NCBI GenBank assembly: GCA_022814565.1
Contig: JAKLNG010000005.1
Span: 2,356,001 to 2,420,000 of the forward strand
Length of the DNA stretch: 64,000 bases
Direction of reading: 5' to 3'
Source of the DNA: Phaeophleospora eucalypticola
Taxonomy: Eukaryota > Ascomycota > Dothideomycetes > Mycosphaerellales > Mycosphaerellaceae
A model generated the notes under the pieces. It saw only the letters and a list, made by a program, of their open reading frames with translations, did not search any database and had not been told where the DNA came from. This document shows positions 62,557-64,000 of this stretch, piece after piece. The stretch's first letter is position 1. Every line of letters begins with the position of its first letter. Position numbers and translations under genes: made by a program.

Positions 62557-63642
62557 ATGAGCCCGATCAACTCCAAGCCTAACGTGCTGCACCTCGGAGA
62601 CGACATCAAATACAATCACGATTTCTACCAGAACGACTTCCTTGCTCGGTTCAATGTCGTTCGCAGCGACGCCAAGGACAGAGACAGCTTCATTCAACAC
62701 CTAAAAGAGAACAAGTATGGCGACTTCTCCGCCATCTTTCGTCCACACTTTCAGACGGGTGGAGAGATGGGGCAGTGGGACGACGAACTCATATCGCTCC
62801 TACCCAAATCTGTCCGCATCTTTGCATCTGCCGGCGCTGGCTACAACTGGGCAGATGTAGACGCACTTGGTCGCAGAAAGATAATCTACGCCAATGGGGC
62901 TGGTGCGTCGGACGAAACCGTTTCGGACACTGCTCTGTACATGATCCTCTCCGTCTTCCGCAATTTCACGAGATCTCAGCTCGCAGCCCGGACGTGTGAT
63001 CCCCAAGTATTCCAGGCCACACATAAGCTCATAGCTACTATCTCTGCAAACCCGAGAGGACACGTTCTTGGGATCGTGGGCTTTGGAGCGATCGCTAGAA
63101 AGCTGGCTTTCAAGGCGAAGTTGGCGTTAGGAATGCGGATCCACTATTTTGATGTCCTGCGAGCTGAGGACACCGAAGAAAGTCAACTGGAAGCAACATA
63201 TCACTCCTCTTTGGAAGACTTGCTCCGTGTGGCAGACTGTGTGTCACTTCACACGCCACTCAATGAGCATACCCGGGATCTCATGAATTCCATGACTTTG
63301 GCCCTCATGAAACCCGGAGCACGATTGGTCAATACCGCTCGAGGTGAAGTGGTCGCAGAGGAAGCTCTCATCGCTGCTCTAGAATCTGGGCACATATCGG
63401 CCGCAGCCTTGGACGTCCATTATAATGAGCCTCAGGTCTCTGCAAAGCTCGCAAACATGCCTAATGTCACTCTGACTACCCATATCGGCGGCGGTGCTCT
63501 GGAAACCAGGGTCAACTTCGAGCTGCTTGCAATGAAGAATATACTGGCGGTCGTTGGACCTGATGGTGAATTTGCTGGTAAACCGCTAACGCCTGTGAAC
63601 ATGCATGCTTTCAATGCAGATTCAACGTCTCTATTGCAATAG
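62557..63642 (+). CDS. D-isomer-specific 2-hydroxyacid dehydrogenase
   Basis: A single exon encodes 361 residues. The catalytic-domain start is followed by the nucleotide domain with motif GIVGFGAIARKLA (GxGxxA form, Gly175-Ala180), Asp199 near its second strand, and the catalytic set Arg262 (NTARGEVV), Glu291 (NEP) and His309 (THIGGG). These define the D-2-hydroxyacid dehydrogenase family, which includes glyoxylate/hydroxypyruvate reductase and related enzymes, and interconvert 2-oxo acids and D-2-hydroxyacids with NAD(P)H in the cytosol. The residue after the second strand is Asp (YFDV), which usually favours NAD(H). The exact substrate cannot be told. The N-terminus (MSPINSKPNVLHLGDDIKYN) fits fungal members. 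The first ATG in frame was chosen. Confidence 0.95.
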   Translation: MSPINSKPNVLHLGDDIKYNHDFYQNDFLARFNVVRSDAKDRDSFIQHLKENKYGDFSAIFRPHFQTGGEMGQWDDELISLLPKSVRIFASAGAGYNWADVDALGRRKIIYANGAGASDETVSDTALYMILSVFRNFTRSQLAARTCDPQVFQATHKLIATISANPRGHVLGIVGFGAIARKLAFKAKLALGMRIHYFDVLRAEDTEESQLEATYHSSLEDLLRVADCVSLHTPLNEHTRDLMNSMTLALMKPGARLVNTARGEVVAEEALIAALESGHISAAALDVHYNEPQVSAKLANMPNVTLTTHIGGGALETRVNFELLAMKNILAVVGPDGEFAGKPLTPVNMHAFNADSTSLLQ

Positions 63643-64000
63643 TTGACGAACTCGGCCTTAGCAGCAGCACAGAAAACAGACCTTTCATGGCAGTATCTTG
63701 ACGCAAAAGAGGGCTGTCTCAATGGGGCAAGCCGCCATCGTGATCCTGTGCGACGGTCTATCGCCCTTGCTCTTGATTGGGATATAGCTTTCCGAGGCAA
63801 GAAGACGCTATCGCTGACGATTCAAGCACCTTGATGGACAGGCAGTTCACTCTAAATCGACGACAGCACAGCGACGCTTTCAGGATAACAAGACGGAAGC
63901 GAATGAACGATTATGCCAGTAACATTCTGCTACTCGTTTCTCTGTCGTTTCTCAGCTGCTCCTAATGAATCTTCCAGCCAGAGACCCAACGTCCTTCTCA
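63643..64000. other. Right-edge region
   Basis: 3' flank of the dehydrogenase gene. No further gene can be supported before the window ends. Confidence 0.5.

Noticed and set aside
1..64000. Search for tRNA, rRNA, CRISPR arrays, transposon ends and viral genes
   Set aside because: By eye I found no B-box-like tRNA sequence with a matching stem, no regularly spaced repeats and no transposase or reverse-transcriptase motif. A tRNA scan could still find one.

Overview
The window is chromosomal DNA of a filamentous ascomycete, probably a dothideomycete. The signs are single-copy eukaryotic housekeeping genes, short introns (mostly 50-120 nt) with GT...AG ends and CTAAC/CTGAC-like branch sites, a PacC/Rim101 regulator, a fungal microbial rhodopsin, a DASH cryptochrome, a Zn(II)2Cys6 factor and other fungal families. 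The class-level placement is inference from general gene style; I could not run a search. I see no transposon, CRISPR array, tRNA or rRNA.

Layout. 0-9 kb: a charged Arg/Asp-rich protein, a five-exon proton-pump-type rhodopsin, a three-repeat RPEL protein, then a long leader region. 9-15 kb: an Msg5-like dual-specificity phosphatase, an NT-C2 domain protein and a small coiled-coil protein. 15.9-21.5 kb: a parvulin (Par14/PIN4 type) divergent from an ALKBH6-like dioxygenase, a bacterial-looking MnSOD with an upstream exon, and pacC. 23-29 kb: a secreted two-domain fasciclin protein and cry-DASH. 29.5-35.7 kb: YIF1 divergent from SRP receptor alpha, then an Arg/Ser-rich glycine-zipper protein. 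35.8-41 kb: TRM44, GNA1 and an RGS protein with C-terminal membrane helices. 44-52.5 kb: a Zn2Cys6 factor, a DUF1348 protein, a roadblock/LC7 protein divergent from IPI1, and an orphan coiled-coil protein. 56-64 kb: a ketopantoate-reductase-like protein with a huge disordered tail, an LtrA-like membrane protein and a D-2-hydroxyacid dehydrogenase.

Most genes are unrelated housekeeping genes, so the region does not form a dedicated cluster. Themes that recur are light (rhodopsin, cryptochrome), signalling (MAPK-phosphatase-like, RGS, PacC), oxidative stress (MnSOD) and secretory-pathway function (SRP receptor, YIF1, GNA1). Gene models were assembled by hand: exon joins were accepted only where splice sites, reading phase and protein-family sequence agreed. 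Coordinates given for each gene span first to last coding base, introns included, with exons listed in the evidence.

The most interesting signals are: seven GCCAAG hexamers (the PacC core site) within about 1 kb upstream of pacC, which also encodes two YPxL motifs; the MnSOD that resembles gammaproteobacterial SodA yet carries an in-frame upstream exon; the ketopantoate-reductase-like protein whose nucleotide loop and catalytic lysine look degenerate; a probable GC-AG intron in the ALKBH6 homologue; and the exact 44-residue period of the RPEL protein.
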